In this document: positions 54,176-62,534 of the stretch, piece after piece
Layout of the letters: each line of letters starts with the position of its first letter
How positions within the stretch are numbered: the first letter of the stretch is position 1
Assembly (NCBI GenBank): GCA_030526995.1
Contig: JAUNBP010000006.1
Location: 1 to 62,537, forward strand
Source of the DNA: Clostridia bacterium
Lineage (GTDB): Bacteria; Bacillota; Clostridia; Christensenellales; CAG-138
Length of the DNA: 62,537 nt
Direction: 5' to 3'
The notes under the pieces: generated by a model
What the model was told of the DNA's origin: nothing
The model's input: the letters and a program-made list of their open reading frames with translations, nothing else
The model's database searches: none
Program-made: the position numbers and the translations under genes

Positions 54176-55504
54176 ATGTTTATTGTAGGAAATGGCAGAC
54201 TAATTACGAGAAACGGTAATGAATTTTTTGAAAACGGTGCCGTTGCCGTTGAGGGGCGTTATGTTAAGGAGGTTGGAACCCTTTCCGACCTTAGGCAAAA
54301 GTACCCTGATGCGGACTTTGTCGACGCCAAGGGGGGCGTTATCATGCCCGGACTTATCAACATGCACAACCATATCTACAGCGCATTTGCCCGAGGGCTT
54401 TCGATAAGGGGCTATAATCCCCGCAACTTCGGAGACATCTTGGAGGGTATGTGGTGGAAGATAGACCGCTGCCTGACCAAGGAAAACGACCTTCTCTCAG
54501 CCTATGCCGTCTACATCGACTGCATCAAAAACGGCGTCACCACGGTGTTCGACCACCATGCGAGCTTCTTTGATATACCCGACAGCCTCGACTGCATTGC
54601 AGAAGCTGCAACCAAGCTCGGCGTGCGCACCTCGCTCTGCTATGAGGTTTCCGACCGTGACGGTGAGAAAAAGCGCATGGAATCGATACTCGAAAACGAG
54701 CGCTTTATCAAGCGGGCAAACGCCGACAATACCGATATGCTAAAGGGCATGATGGGACTGCACGCCTCCTTTACGGTCTCCGAAAAGACCTTGGAGGACT
54801 GCCTTGCCCACGGTGGCAAGGAGGCCGGCTTCCACGTCCACTGTGCCGAGGGCCCTGCCGACTTGCAGCACTCGCTCGATACCTACGGCAAGCGCATAAT
54901 CGCCCGTTTCTACGATGCGGGCATCCTCGGAAACAAGACGCTTGCAATCCACTGCGTACACGTCAACCGTGCCGAGATGGAGCTTTTGAAGGCCACCGAC
55001 ACCGCCGTTGTCAACAACCCCGAGTCCAACATGGGCAACGCCGTAGGCTGCAGCCCCGTGATACATATGTTTAAGGAGGGTCTGTTGATGGGTCTCGGCA
55101 CCGACGGCTACACCAACGACGTCCTCGAAAGCTACAAGGTAGGCAATATCATCCAAAAGCACAACCTCTGCGATCCGACCGTTGCTTGGGGCGAGTTCCC
55201 GACCATGCTGTTCTACAACAACGGCACGATTGCCAACCGCTACTTCAACGCCCCGCTCGGCGTTTTGAAGGAGGGCGCCTATGCGGATATCATCGTCACC
55301 GACTACGACCCGCTAACGCCCATGGACGGCAACAACTGCAACGGGCACATCCTGTTCGGGATGAACGGCCGCAGCGTTGTAACTACCATCTGCAACGGCA
55401 AGCTGTTGATGAAGGACAGGCAGCTCTTGGTTGCGGATGAGGCGGAGATCATGGCAAAGTGCCGTGAGAGCGCACAAAAACTCTGGAACGTTGTAAATGC
55501 ATAA
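54176..55504 (+). CDS. ssnA: SsnA-type aminohydrolase
   Basis: A cyclic-amidine deaminase-like amidohydrolase (related to guanine deaminase and chlorohydrolases). With the ATG at 54176, nine bases after AAGGAG, the protein has 442 residues, the usual SsnA length; an upstream ATG at 54158 has no ribosome site. Metal ligands are visible in NMHNHIYSA (His64, His66), a second-half His in AIHCVHVN, and the Asp in GLGTDGYTND. In E. coli and purine-degrading anaerobes ssnA lies with ygfK and xdhD, as here. Its exact substrate is not settled. Confidence 0.93.
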   Translation: MFIVGNGRLITRNGNEFFENGAVAVEGRYVKEVGTLSDLRQKYPDADFVDAKGGVIMPGLINMHNHIYSAFARGLSIRGYNPRNFGDILEGMWWKIDRCLTKENDLLSAYAVYIDCIKNGVTTVFDHHASFFDIPDSLDCIAEAATKLGVRTSLCYEVSDRDGEKKRMESILENERFIKRANADNTDMLKGMMGLHASFTVSEKTLEDCLAHGGKEAGFHVHCAEGPADLQHSLDTYGKRIIARFYDAGILGNKTLAIHCVHVNRAEMELLKATDTAVVNNPESNMGNAVGCSPVIHMFKEGLLMGLGTDGYTNDVLESYKVGNIIQKHNLCDPTVAWGEFPTMLFYNNGTIANRYFNAPLGVLKEGAYADIIVTDYDPLTPMDGNNCNGHILFGMNGRSVVTTICNGKLLMKDRQLLVADEAEIMAKCRESAQKLWNVVNA

Positions 55505-55522
55505 TATATAGGAGGTAACACC

Positions 55523-58498
55523 ATGTCGGAAGTAATGACACCAACCCCGTTTGACAAACTCATGAACCATGTTTTGTCCGAATACAAGCAGGGTGCCGTA
55601 TTCGGAGTGCGCCGCAGCTTTAAGCCCGCAGAGGGCAAGACCCTTTCCCTCTTCTCGGAAAAGCTCGAAACTCCCTTCGGCCCCGCAGCAGGCCCGCACA
55701 CGCAGCTGTCCCAAAACATCATTGCCGCCTACTATGCGGGAAGCCGCTTCTTTGAACTCAAGACCGTTCAAATCATGGACGGAGCCGACCTTGCCGCCTG
55801 CATAGGCAGGCCCTGCATCCTTGCAAACGATGAGGGTTACAACTGCGAGTGGTCCACCGAGCTTACGGTTCCGCAGGCCTTCTCGGAGTACGTCAAGGCA
55901 TGGTTTGCCCTAAAGCTCCTGTCCAAGGAATACAGCTGGGGCGACCCCGACGGCTTTATCTTCAACATGAGCGTGGGCTATGACTTTGCGGGCATAACCA
56001 CTCCCAAGATCGACGCCTTTATCGAGGGCTTGAAAAACGCCGAGTCCACCGAGATTTGGAACGAGTGCAAGCGCTGGGCACTGGATAACCTTGACCGCTT
56101 CCAAAATGTAGACAGGGACTACATCGAAAGCATCTCCTCCAAGGTTTGCGACTCCATCACGCTCTCCACCCTGCACGGCTGCCCGCCGCAGGAGATTGAG
56201 AAAATTGCTTCCTATCTTATAGACGTCAAAAAGCTCAACACCTTCGTCAAGTGCAACCCGACCATCTTGGGTTATGACTACGCAAGAAAGACCTTGGACG
56301 ATTTGGGCTTTGATTACATAGCCTTTGACGACCACCACTTTAACGAGGATTTGCAGTACAAGGACGCCGTGCCGATGTTTAAGCGGCTGCTTGCGCTCGC
56401 CGAGAAGAACGAGGTCAGCTTTGGACTTAAGCTCTCCAACACCTTCCCTGTCGATGTCAAGCAAAACGAGCTTCCGAGCAACGAGATGTACATGTCGGGC
56501 AGATCGCTCTATCCGCTGACGATTGAGATGGCTCGCCGCATGAGCGTTGAATTCGACGGCAAGCTGCGCCTGTCCTTCTCGGGCGGGGCGGATGCCTTCA
56601 ATATTGCCGACCTCTACTCGGCAGGAATTTGGCCTATCACGCTTGCCACGACGATATTAAAGACCGGCGGCTACCAGAGGCTTACTCAGATTGCCGAAAA
56701 GCTCTATTCCCTGCCCTACGTCCCGTTTGACGGCGTAAAGGTGGGTGCGGTTGAGCGGCTTGCGCACGCAGCACGTTCCTCCTCCCGCAATCAAAAGCCG
56801 ATTAAACCTCTGCCCAAGCGCAAGCTGGACAAGCAGGTTCCGCTCGTGGACTGCTTCCTCTCCCCCTGCACCTTCGGTTGTCCCATACATCAGGATATCC
56901 CCGAATACGTTGAACTCGTGGGAAAGGGCAAACACTATGAGGCACTAAAGCTGATTACCGAAAAGAACCCGCTTCCGTTCATCACCGGAACCATATGCCC
57001 GCACCACTGCACCGACAAGTGCACCCGCACCTTCTACGACGAGCCGATTCGCATTCGCAACGCCAAGCTGACAGCCGCCAAGAACGGCTATGATGCCCTG
57101 ATGGAGACCCTTTCCGCTCCCGAAAAGACCGCAGCCGAAAAGGTTGCCGTCATAGGCGGCGGCCCTGCGGGTATTGCCATGAGCTTCTTCCTTGCAAGAA
57201 AGGGCGTTTCGGTCACGCTGTACGAAAAGCGTGATTCCTTGGGCGGCATCGTTCGCTACGTCATCCCCGAATTCCGCATTTCAAGCGAAGCCATCGACCG
57301 TGACGTTGCTATGATGGAAAAACTCGGTGTAAAGGTCAAACTCAACACCGCTGCTCCCGCCGTTGCGGAGCTCAAAGAGCAGGGCTACACCCACGTCGTA
57401 TTTGCCGTAGGCGCTTGGGCGGAGGGTAGGATGCGCCTTGAAAAGGGCGAGGGCATGAACGTCATTCGCTTCTTGGAGGACAGCAAAAACGGTTCCCTCT
57501 CCGACCTTGGCACCGATGTAGTCGTCATCGGAGGCGGCAACACCGCCATGGACGCTGCCCGTGTTGCAAAGAGGCACAAGGGCGTGAAGAACGTGCGCCT
57601 CGTCTACCGCAGAACCGTGCGCTACATGCCTGCCGACGAGGAGGAATTGCACCTTGCGCTCGGTGAGGGCGTGGAGTTTTTGGATCTGCTTTCCCCCGTT
57701 GCGCTTGAAAATAACGAGCTGCTCTGCGAAAAGATGGTTCTCGGTGAGCCCGATGCTTCGGGACGCCGTTCACCCGTGGGAACCGGACAGATGATAACCG
57801 TGCCCTGCACAACCCTAATAACGGCCGTGGGCGAGAAGATTGAAAAGTCCCTCTTTGAAGGCAACGGCATAGCCCTTACCGAGCGGGGCGCAGTCAAGAC
57901 CGATGACAAGCTCATGACCAACCTTGAAAACGTCTACGTTATCGGAGATTGCAACCGTGGGCCCGCCACCGTCGTGGAGGCGATTGCGGATGCGCAAAAG
58001 GTTGCGGATGCCATCGTGGGCGAACACAGCTTTGTCCTTCCCGCCTGCTCAAAGGTTAGCGCAGACTCCTGCTTTGACAAGCAGGGCATTCTTTGCGACT
58101 ACGAGTGCGCCGAGAAGGAGGCTTCCCGTTGCCTGCACTGTGGCATGATTTGCGAAGCCTGCGTTCAGGTCTGCCCGAACCGTGCCAACGTCGCAATCGA
58201 GATTCCGAATAAAATGCCACAGATTGTGCATATTGACCATATGTGCAACGAGTGCGGAAACTGCGCCGTGTTCTGTCCCTACGACAGCGCACCCTACAAG
58301 GACAAGTGGACGCTGTTCTCGACGATGGAGGAGTTTGACACCTCGGAAAACCCCGGCTTTATCCACCTCGGAGGCAGAAAATTCAAGGTCAGGCTCGGTG
58401 AGGCTGTCGAAAACATTGACCTTGACAACACCTCGTTCTATCCCGACCTCAAGCTCGTGCTTGAAACCGTCCTGTCGGATTACAGCTATCTGTTATAA
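55523..58498 (+). CDS. ygfK: YgfK-type multidomain iron-sulfur flavoprotein (putative selenate reductase subunit)
   Basis: The 991-residue protein has several parts. Residues about 1-410 are a dihydroorotate-dehydrogenase-like barrel (FGPAAGPHTQLSQNI, STLHGCPPQEIEK). Next is a Cys-rich segment (CTFGCPIHQDIPEY, CPHHCTDKCTRTF, about 450-520). A glutamate-synthase-beta-like FAD/NADPH unit follows (AVIGGGPAGIAMSF near 540, VVIGGGNTAMDAAR near 670, YVIGDCNRGPATVVEA near 812). At the C-terminus is a two-cluster ferredoxin (CLHCGMICEACVQVCP, CNECGNCAVFCP). It resembles dihydropyrimidine dehydrogenase, an electron-bifurcation-like layout. It likely passes electrons between NAD(P)H and the XdhD hydroxylase encoded next. 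It starts 18 bases after ssnA with AGGAGG. Confidence 0.93.
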   Translation: MSEVMTPTPFDKLMNHVLSEYKQGAVFGVRRSFKPAEGKTLSLFSEKLETPFGPAAGPHTQLSQNIIAAYYAGSRFFELKTVQIMDGADLAACIGRPCILANDEGYNCEWSTELTVPQAFSEYVKAWFALKLLSKEYSWGDPDGFIFNMSVGYDFAGITTPKIDAFIEGLKNAESTEIWNECKRWALDNLDRFQNVDRDYIESISSKVCDSITLSTLHGCPPQEIEKIASYLIDVKKLNTFVKCNPTILGYDYARKTLDDLGFDYIAFDDHHFNEDLQYKDAVPMFKRLLALAEKNEVSFGLKLSNTFPVDVKQNELPSNEMYMSGRSLYPLTIEMARRMSVEFDGKLRLSFSGGADAFNIADLYSAGIWPITLATTILKTGGYQRLTQIAEKLYSLPYVPFDGVKVGAVERLAHAARSSSRNQKPIKPLPKRKLDKQVPLVDCFLSPCTFGCPIHQDIPEYVELVGKGKHYEALKLITEKNPLPFITGTICPHHCTDKCTRTFYDEPIRIRNAKLTAAKNGYDALMETLSAPEKTAAEKVAVIGGGPAGIAMSFFLARKGVSVTLYEKRDSLGGIVRYVIPEFRISSEAIDRDVAMMEKLGVKVKLNTAAPAVAELKEQGYTHVVFAVGAWAEGRMRLEKGEGMNVIRFLEDSKNGSLSDLGTDVVVIGGGNTAMDAARVAKRHKGVKNVRLVYRRTVRYMPADEEELHLALGEGVEFLDLLSPVALENNELLCEKMVLGEPDASGRRSPVGTGQMITVPCTTLITAVGEKIEKSLFEGNGIALTERGAVKTDDKLMTNLENVYVIGDCNRGPATVVEAIADAQKVADAIVGEHSFVLPACSKVSADSCFDKQGILCDYECAEKEASRCLHCGMICEACVQVCPNRANVAIEIPNKMPQIVHIDHMCNECGNCAVFCPYDSAPYKDKWTLFSTMEEFDTSENPGFIHLGGRKFKVRLGEAVENIDLDNTSFYPDLKLVLETVLSDYSYLL

Positions 58499-58507
58499 GG
58501 AGGAGCC

Positions 58508-61069
58508 ATGGCAACATTCTTTGTAAACGGCAATGCCGTTACCGTTGAAAAGGGGCAAAAACTCCTGCCCTACCTTCGTGACGTGCTGCGTCTCACCAGC
58601 GTGAAAAACGGCTGCAACGAGGGTGCCTGCGGAACCTGTACCGTCATTATCGACGGCAAGGCTCTAAAAGCCTGTGTGCAGAACACCGACCGCCTTGAGG
58701 GCAAGCACATCATCACCTGTGAAGGGCTTAGCCAACGTGAGAGTGAGGTCTATGCCTTTGCCTTCACCGAGGCGGGCGCCGTGCAATGCGGCTTTTGTAC
58801 GCCCGGCATGGTCATGGCTGCAAAGGCGCTTATCGACGCCAACCCCTCGCCCACCCGTGAGGAGGTGAAGTTTGCGCTTCGAAACAACATATGCAGATGC
58901 ACCGGTTACAAGAAAATCGAGGATGCCGTGCTGCTCGCAGCCGAAATCTTCCGTGAGGGGCTCAGCGTTCCCGCCCGTGAGTGCAAGGGCTTGATAGGCG
59001 ATAACATTCACCGTGTCGATGCGCCTGCAAAGGCGCTCGGCACCGCCCTGTATGCGGATGACCTCTACTTCGACGGTATGCTGATAGGCTCCGCCGTCAG
59101 AAGCGAATATCCCCGTGCGAGGGTGCTCTCGATAGATACGAGTGCAGCCTCCGCCGTGCCCGGCGTATTCGGCGTGTACACCGCTTCGGACATCCCGGGC
59201 AAGCAAAAGATTGGGCACCTCAAGCAGGACTACGACGTGATGATACCCGTAGGGGGAATTACGCACTTTTTGGGCGACGCCGTTGCGCTTATCGCTGCCG
59301 AAAACCTTGACGCTCTAAACGAGGCCAAAAAGCTCGTCAAGGTCGAATATGAGCCGCTCGAGCCCATAACCGATATGTTCATGGGGCTTAAAGACGAGGT
59401 CCTCGTTCACCAAAGCAACGGCACGAACGTTCTCTCGCACGAACACCTCGTGCGCGGCAATGCCGACGAGAAGATTAAAAACAGCAAGCACGTCGTGACC
59501 AACCGCTACTATGTCCCCTTCACCGACCACGCATTCTTGGAGCCCGAGTGTGCCGTTGCGCACATCGAGGGCGACGGGGTGCGTATTTACAGCGGCGATC
59601 AGGGCATATACCAAACTCAAAAGGAATGTGCCATGATGCTTGGGCTCGAGCCCTCCCTCGTTCGGGTTACCGCAATGATGGTGGGTGGTGGCTTTGGTGG
59701 CAAGGAGGATATGAGCGTTCAGCACCATGCCGCCCTGCTCGCCTATCTCACCCGCAGGCCCGTCAAGGGTGCCTTCACCCGTGCCGAAAGCATTCTAATC
59801 CACCCCAAACGCCATGCGATGGATATGGTGTTCACCACCGCCTGCGATGAAAACGGGCATCTCACCGCCATGAAAGCGGTGCTCGTTGCCGACACCGGCG
59901 CCTATGCCTCGCTCGGCGGCCCCGTTTTGCAGCGGGCCTGCACCCATGCCGCAGGGCCTTACAACTATCAGGATATCGACATCGACGGCAAGGCCATATA
60001 CACTAATAATCCCCCTGCCGGCGCCTTTAGGGGCTTTGGCGTTACGCAGAGCTGCTTTGCTACCGAATGCAACCTCAATCAGCTCGCAGAGATGGTCGGC
60101 ATCTCCGCCTATGAGATGCGGCTGAGAAATGCCATTAGACCCAATCAGGTGCTGCCCAACGGTCAGATAGCCGATGATACCACCGCCCTGTACGAAACCC
60201 TGCTTGCGGCGGCTCCCATCATGGAGCGCAATCCCAAGGCGGGCATAGCCTGTGCTATGAAAAACAGCGGCTTGGGCGTTGGCATCCCCGACACGGGCAG
60301 GTGCAGAATCGAAGTCAAGGACGGCAAGCTGCACCTCCATTCGAGCGCAGCCTGCATAGGTCAGGGCATGGGCACGATTCAGCTTCAGATGGTCTGTCAG
60401 ACGCTGGACATAGACCCCTCCCTCGTAGAGTACCACGCTCCCGATACCTCCGACTCCCCCAATGCCGGCAACACCACCGCCTCCCGCCAGACGCTCTTTA
60501 CCGGCGAGGCTGCCGTTCGTGCCTCAAGGCAGATAAAGGAGCTCTTGGATTCGGGAAAGACGCTTGCGGACTTGGATGGCATGAGCTTCCTCGGGGAATA
60601 CACCGGCGTTACCGACAGGCTCGGCTCCGACAAAGAAAACCCCGTCTCGCACATCGCCTACGGCTATGCCACGCATGTGGTGGAGCTCGATGACGATGGC
60701 AAGGTTATAAAGGTCACCGCCATCCATGACGTTGGAAAGGCCGTTAACCCCCGCTCCATCGAAGGTCAAATAGAGGGCGGCGTCGTTATGAGCCTTGGCT
60801 ATGCGCTGACGGAGGATTTCCCGCTCGTAAACTGCAAGCCCATGGCACGATTCGGAACGCTCGGGCTCTTTAAGGCGAACAATACCCCCGACGTTGAGAG
60901 CGTGATAGTCGAAAAATCTTCGCTCGATCACCTCGCCTGTGGGGCCAAGGGCATAGGCGAGATTTGCTCCATACCCACCGCTCCCGCCGTGCAAAATGCC
61001 TACTATAACCGTGACGGCATCTTCCGCACCCGCCTCCCGCTCGAGGGTACGCCCTACTCTAAGAAATAA
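58508..61069 (+). CDS. xdhD: xanthine dehydrogenase-family molybdenum hydroxylase, fused iron-sulfur and Mo subunits (XdhD type)
   Basis: The 853-residue protein joins a two-[2Fe-2S] domain (Cys36, 41, 44, 56 and Cys94, 97, 129, 131) to the molybdopterin domains. The usual central FAD domain of xanthine dehydrogenase is missing. Cofactor and active-site motifs are GGGFGGKED, AFRGFGVTQ and the base Glu818 in GAKGIGEI. In Clostridia and E. coli such proteins occur with YgfK and SsnA and are proposed to be selenium-dependent purine hydroxylases; selenium is a labile ligand, not selenocysteine, and no in-frame TGA is present. It follows ygfK by nine bases. No FAD-subunit gene is near, so YgfK is the likely redox partner. 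Confidence 0.9.
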   Translation: MATFFVNGNAVTVEKGQKLLPYLRDVLRLTSVKNGCNEGACGTCTVIIDGKALKACVQNTDRLEGKHIITCEGLSQRESEVYAFAFTEAGAVQCGFCTPGMVMAAKALIDANPSPTREEVKFALRNNICRCTGYKKIEDAVLLAAEIFREGLSVPARECKGLIGDNIHRVDAPAKALGTALYADDLYFDGMLIGSAVRSEYPRARVLSIDTSAASAVPGVFGVYTASDIPGKQKIGHLKQDYDVMIPVGGITHFLGDAVALIAAENLDALNEAKKLVKVEYEPLEPITDMFMGLKDEVLVHQSNGTNVLSHEHLVRGNADEKIKNSKHVVTNRYYVPFTDHAFLEPECAVAHIEGDGVRIYSGDQGIYQTQKECAMMLGLEPSLVRVTAMMVGGGFGGKEDMSVQHHAALLAYLTRRPVKGAFTRAESILIHPKRHAMDMVFTTACDENGHLTAMKAVLVADTGAYASLGGPVLQRACTHAAGPYNYQDIDIDGKAIYTNNPPAGAFRGFGVTQSCFATECNLNQLAEMVGISAYEMRLRNAIRPNQVLPNGQIADDTTALYETLLAAAPIMERNPKAGIACAMKNSGLGVGIPDTGRCRIEVKDGKLHLHSSAACIGQGMGTIQLQMVCQTLDIDPSLVEYHAPDTSDSPNAGNTTASRQTLFTGEAAVRASRQIKELLDSGKTLADLDGMSFLGEYTGVTDRLGSDKENPVSHIAYGYATHVVELDDDGKVIKVTAIHDVGKAVNPRSIEGQIEGGVVMSLGYALTEDFPLVNCKPMARFGTLGLFKANNTPDVESVIVEKSSLDHLACGAKGIGEICSIPTAPAVQNAYYNRDGIFRTRLPLEGTPYSKK

Positions 61070-61088
61070 AATTCGATAACGTGAATTG

Positions 61089-61123
61089 CCCGATTCGCCT
61101 TGAACGGCGGGTCGGGTTTTTTT
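61089..61123 (+). terminator. terminator of ssnA-ygfK-xdhD
   Basis: CCCGA-TCGCC pairs with GGCGG-TCGGG around TTGAAC, followed by seven T. Confidence 0.88.
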
Positions 61124-61166
61124 CTTTGTCTTTATTATTTATTTTTTATATTGTTTTTATTTTTTC

Positions 61167-61194
61167 TTCTTTCTTTTCGCGAGAAAAGAAAGAA
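61167..61194. repeat. 12-bp perfect inverted repeat
   Basis: TTCTTTCTTTTC and GAAAAGAAAGAA flank GCGA. It is followed by AACAAAGAAAAGCG. It looks like a short intergenic repeat of the kind scattered in clostridial genomes; one copy was noticed here. Confidence 0.65.
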
Positions 61195-61249
61195 ACAAAG
61201 AAAAGCGTAAAAAGGGAGTTTTATAATTTGTATGGTGTTGGCTGAGTGT

Positions 61250-61281
61250 GCCATTTTGCCACGGACATGTGGCAAAATGGC
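61250..61281. repeat. 13-bp perfect inverted repeat
   Basis: GCCATTTTGCCAC and GTGGCAAAATGGC flank GGACAT. It could be a protein site or a small mobile repeat. It lies more than 70 bases from any gene end. Confidence 0.65.
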
Positions 61282-61353
61282 GAGGGGTTAATTATGTATT
61301 GCGAATTGTTTCTCTTGTTCTTTTTGCGGTTTCTTTTGGTTAAAATCTAAGCC

Positions 61354-61719
61354 CTACGATGCTTTGAGGTTGGTTTTTTCCTCGATTTCGCCCATCTTGC
61401 GTTTTTCGCTGCGGATGTCCCAGCGGATTAGGAAGGTTAGAAGGCCTCTTAGGGCTACTATGGCGCCGAGGATTAAAATCTCGTTCCAGTCTCGGACTAT
61501 CACCGAGCGCAAAAGCTCGCCGCCTATCTTAAACGTGAGTGAGAGGGCTATGCCCTCGGCAAGCTCGAGCCTGACGTTGGGGTTCTTTTTTATCCAGCCG
61601 ATGAACGCCTTTACCGATACTACCACGAGCACTACAACGCCCGCTATCTCCATGAGCAGCACGCCGCACTGCACTATGTACTCAAAAACCGTGTTTACAT
61701 TGTTCAATATGCCTTCCAT
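61354..61719 (-). CDS. DUF1622 family membrane protein
   Basis: The 121-residue protein has hydrophobic segments at about 12-36 and 76-94 and the family-like core ELAEGIALSLTFKIGGELLR between them, ending in a charged tail. Function is unknown in the family. The ATG at 61719 follows GAGGTAGAT; the longer frame to 61770 would run into the promoter. It is divergent from the nitroreductase gene. Confidence 0.85.
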   Translation of the reverse strand: MEGILNNVNTVFEYIVQCGVLLMEIAGVVVLVVVSVKAFIGWIKKNPNVRLELAEGIALSLTFKIGGELLRSVIVRDWNEILILGAIVALRGLLTFLIRWDIRSEKRKMGEIEEKTNLKAS

Positions 61720-61740
61720 ATCTACCTCGCACTTTTTTTG

Positions 61741-61770
61741 AGTATAACACAGACTTGGGGAGCAAGGCAA
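61741..61770 (-). promoter_or_regulatory. promoter of the DUF1622 gene
   Basis: On the minus strand TTGCCT (61770-61765) and TATACT (61746-61741) are 18 bases apart. Confidence 0.65.
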
Positions 61771-61799
61771 GGCGCAATTGCGATGTTTTTAATTTCGTA

Positions 61800-61828
61800 T
61801 TGAAAAAAGCTCCGAATCCGTTTATAAT
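61800..61828 (+). promoter_or_regulatory. promoter of the nitroreductase gene
   Basis: TTGAAA (61800-61805) and TATAAT (61823-61828) are 17 bases apart. Confidence 0.82.
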
Positions 61829-61857
61829 TAGGTGTAATCAAATTTAGGAGGATAACC

Positions 61858-62373
61858 ATGAACAAGACGATTGATGAAATGATTAAGAGGCGCAGCATAA
61901 GGAGCTATAAGCCCGACCCCGTGGACGAAGCCGTACTTGAGAAGATACTTGAAGCCGGCACCTATGCCGCAACAGGCGGTGGCAGGCAGTCGCCCGTTAT
62001 GGTCGTTGTGACCGATAAGGCGCTTAGGGATAAGCTCTCCCGCATGAACGCTGCCGTTATGGGCAAGGATACCGACCCCTTCTACGGCGCACCCGCCGTC
62101 GTTGTCGTGCTCGCCGATCCGAACCGCAACACCTATGTCGAGGACGGCTCCCTCGTTATCGGCAACCTCATGCTCGCCGCCTCCGCTCTCGGCGTCGGCT
62201 CGTGCTGGATTCACCGGGCAAGGGAGATGTTCGCTTCCGATGAGGGCAAGGAGCTTTTGAGGGAGTGGGGCATACCCGACTATGTGGGCATAGGCAACTG
62301 CATCTTGGGCTATGTCGAGGGCGATATCCCCGAAGCCGCTCCCCGCAAGGAGAATTACATAATTCGCACATGA
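61858..62373 (+). CDS. nitroreductase family protein (FMN-dependent)
   Basis: The 171-residue flavoprotein is a short member of the nitroreductase family. It has the FMN-phosphate motif RRSIRSYKPDPV at residues 11-22, NLMLAASALGVGSCWI near 105-120, and the late GYVEGD turn. It reduces nitro or quinone compounds or serves as a flavin reductase with NAD(P)H; the natural substrate is not known. The ribosome site is AGGAGG. It has its own promoter and terminator. Confidence 0.93.
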   Translation: MNKTIDEMIKRRSIRSYKPDPVDEAVLEKILEAGTYAATGGGRQSPVMVVVTDKALRDKLSRMNAAVMGKDTDPFYGAPAVVVVLADPNRNTYVEDGSLVIGNLMLAASALGVGSCWIHRAREMFASDEGKELLREWGIPDYVGIGNCILGYVEGDIPEAAPRKENYIIRT

Positions 62374-62390
62374 TGCGGCTATGAGAATTG

Positions 62391-62421
62391 AAAGCTGCGG
62401 CAAAATGCCGTGGCTTTTTTT
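62391..62421 (+). terminator. terminator after the nitroreductase gene
   Basis: AAAGC-CGGC pairs with GCCG-GCTTT around AAAAT with a two-base internal loop, followed by T7. Confidence 0.82.
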
Positions 62422-62442
62422 ATATTATTTAGCGATTGGGGC

Positions 62443-62483
62443 TTGACATTCGGGGTGGGATTTTATACAATTAGATTGTATAA
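62443..62483 (+). promoter_or_regulatory. promoter overlapped by a 21-bp perfect palindrome
   Basis: TTGACA (62443-62448) and TACAAT (62466-62471) are 17 bases apart, a near-consensus promoter reading out of the window. TTATACAAT (62463-62471) and ATTGTATAA (62475-62483) form a perfect 9-3-9 palindrome that covers the -10 box and the start region, as expected for a repressor operator. The controlled gene lies beyond 62537. Confidence 0.8.
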
Positions 62484-62495
62484 ATCAGCCTGTCA

Positions 62496-62534
62496 AACAA
62501 CCCCTATTGAGCGAGAGCGAAAATGGGGGTTGTT
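62496..62534 (+). other. 13-bp hairpin at the window end
   Basis: AACAACCCCTATT (62496-62508) pairs with AATGGGGGTTGTT (62522-62534), one G-T pair, around a 13-base loop containing GAGCGAGAGCGA. It lies just after the operator promoter and would form the start of its transcript. Leader element, small RNA or intergenic repeat are all possible. Confidence 0.6.

Larger units (their letters stand above)
61124..61353. other. gene-free AT-rich spacer with two perfect palindromes
   Basis: No open frame with a ribosome site is seen. The stretch holds a T-rich tract (to about 61165), an inverted repeat at 61167-61194 (TTCTTTCTTTTC, GCGA, then its exact complement) and a second at 61250-61281 (GCCATTTTGCCAC, GGACAT, then GTGGCAAAATGGC). 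Neither is followed by a T tract. Confidence 0.75.

Noticed and set aside
55523..61069. possible selenocysteine codons in ygfK or xdhD
   Set aside because: Both frames run without in-frame TGA; any selenium would be a cofactor ligand, not selenocysteine.
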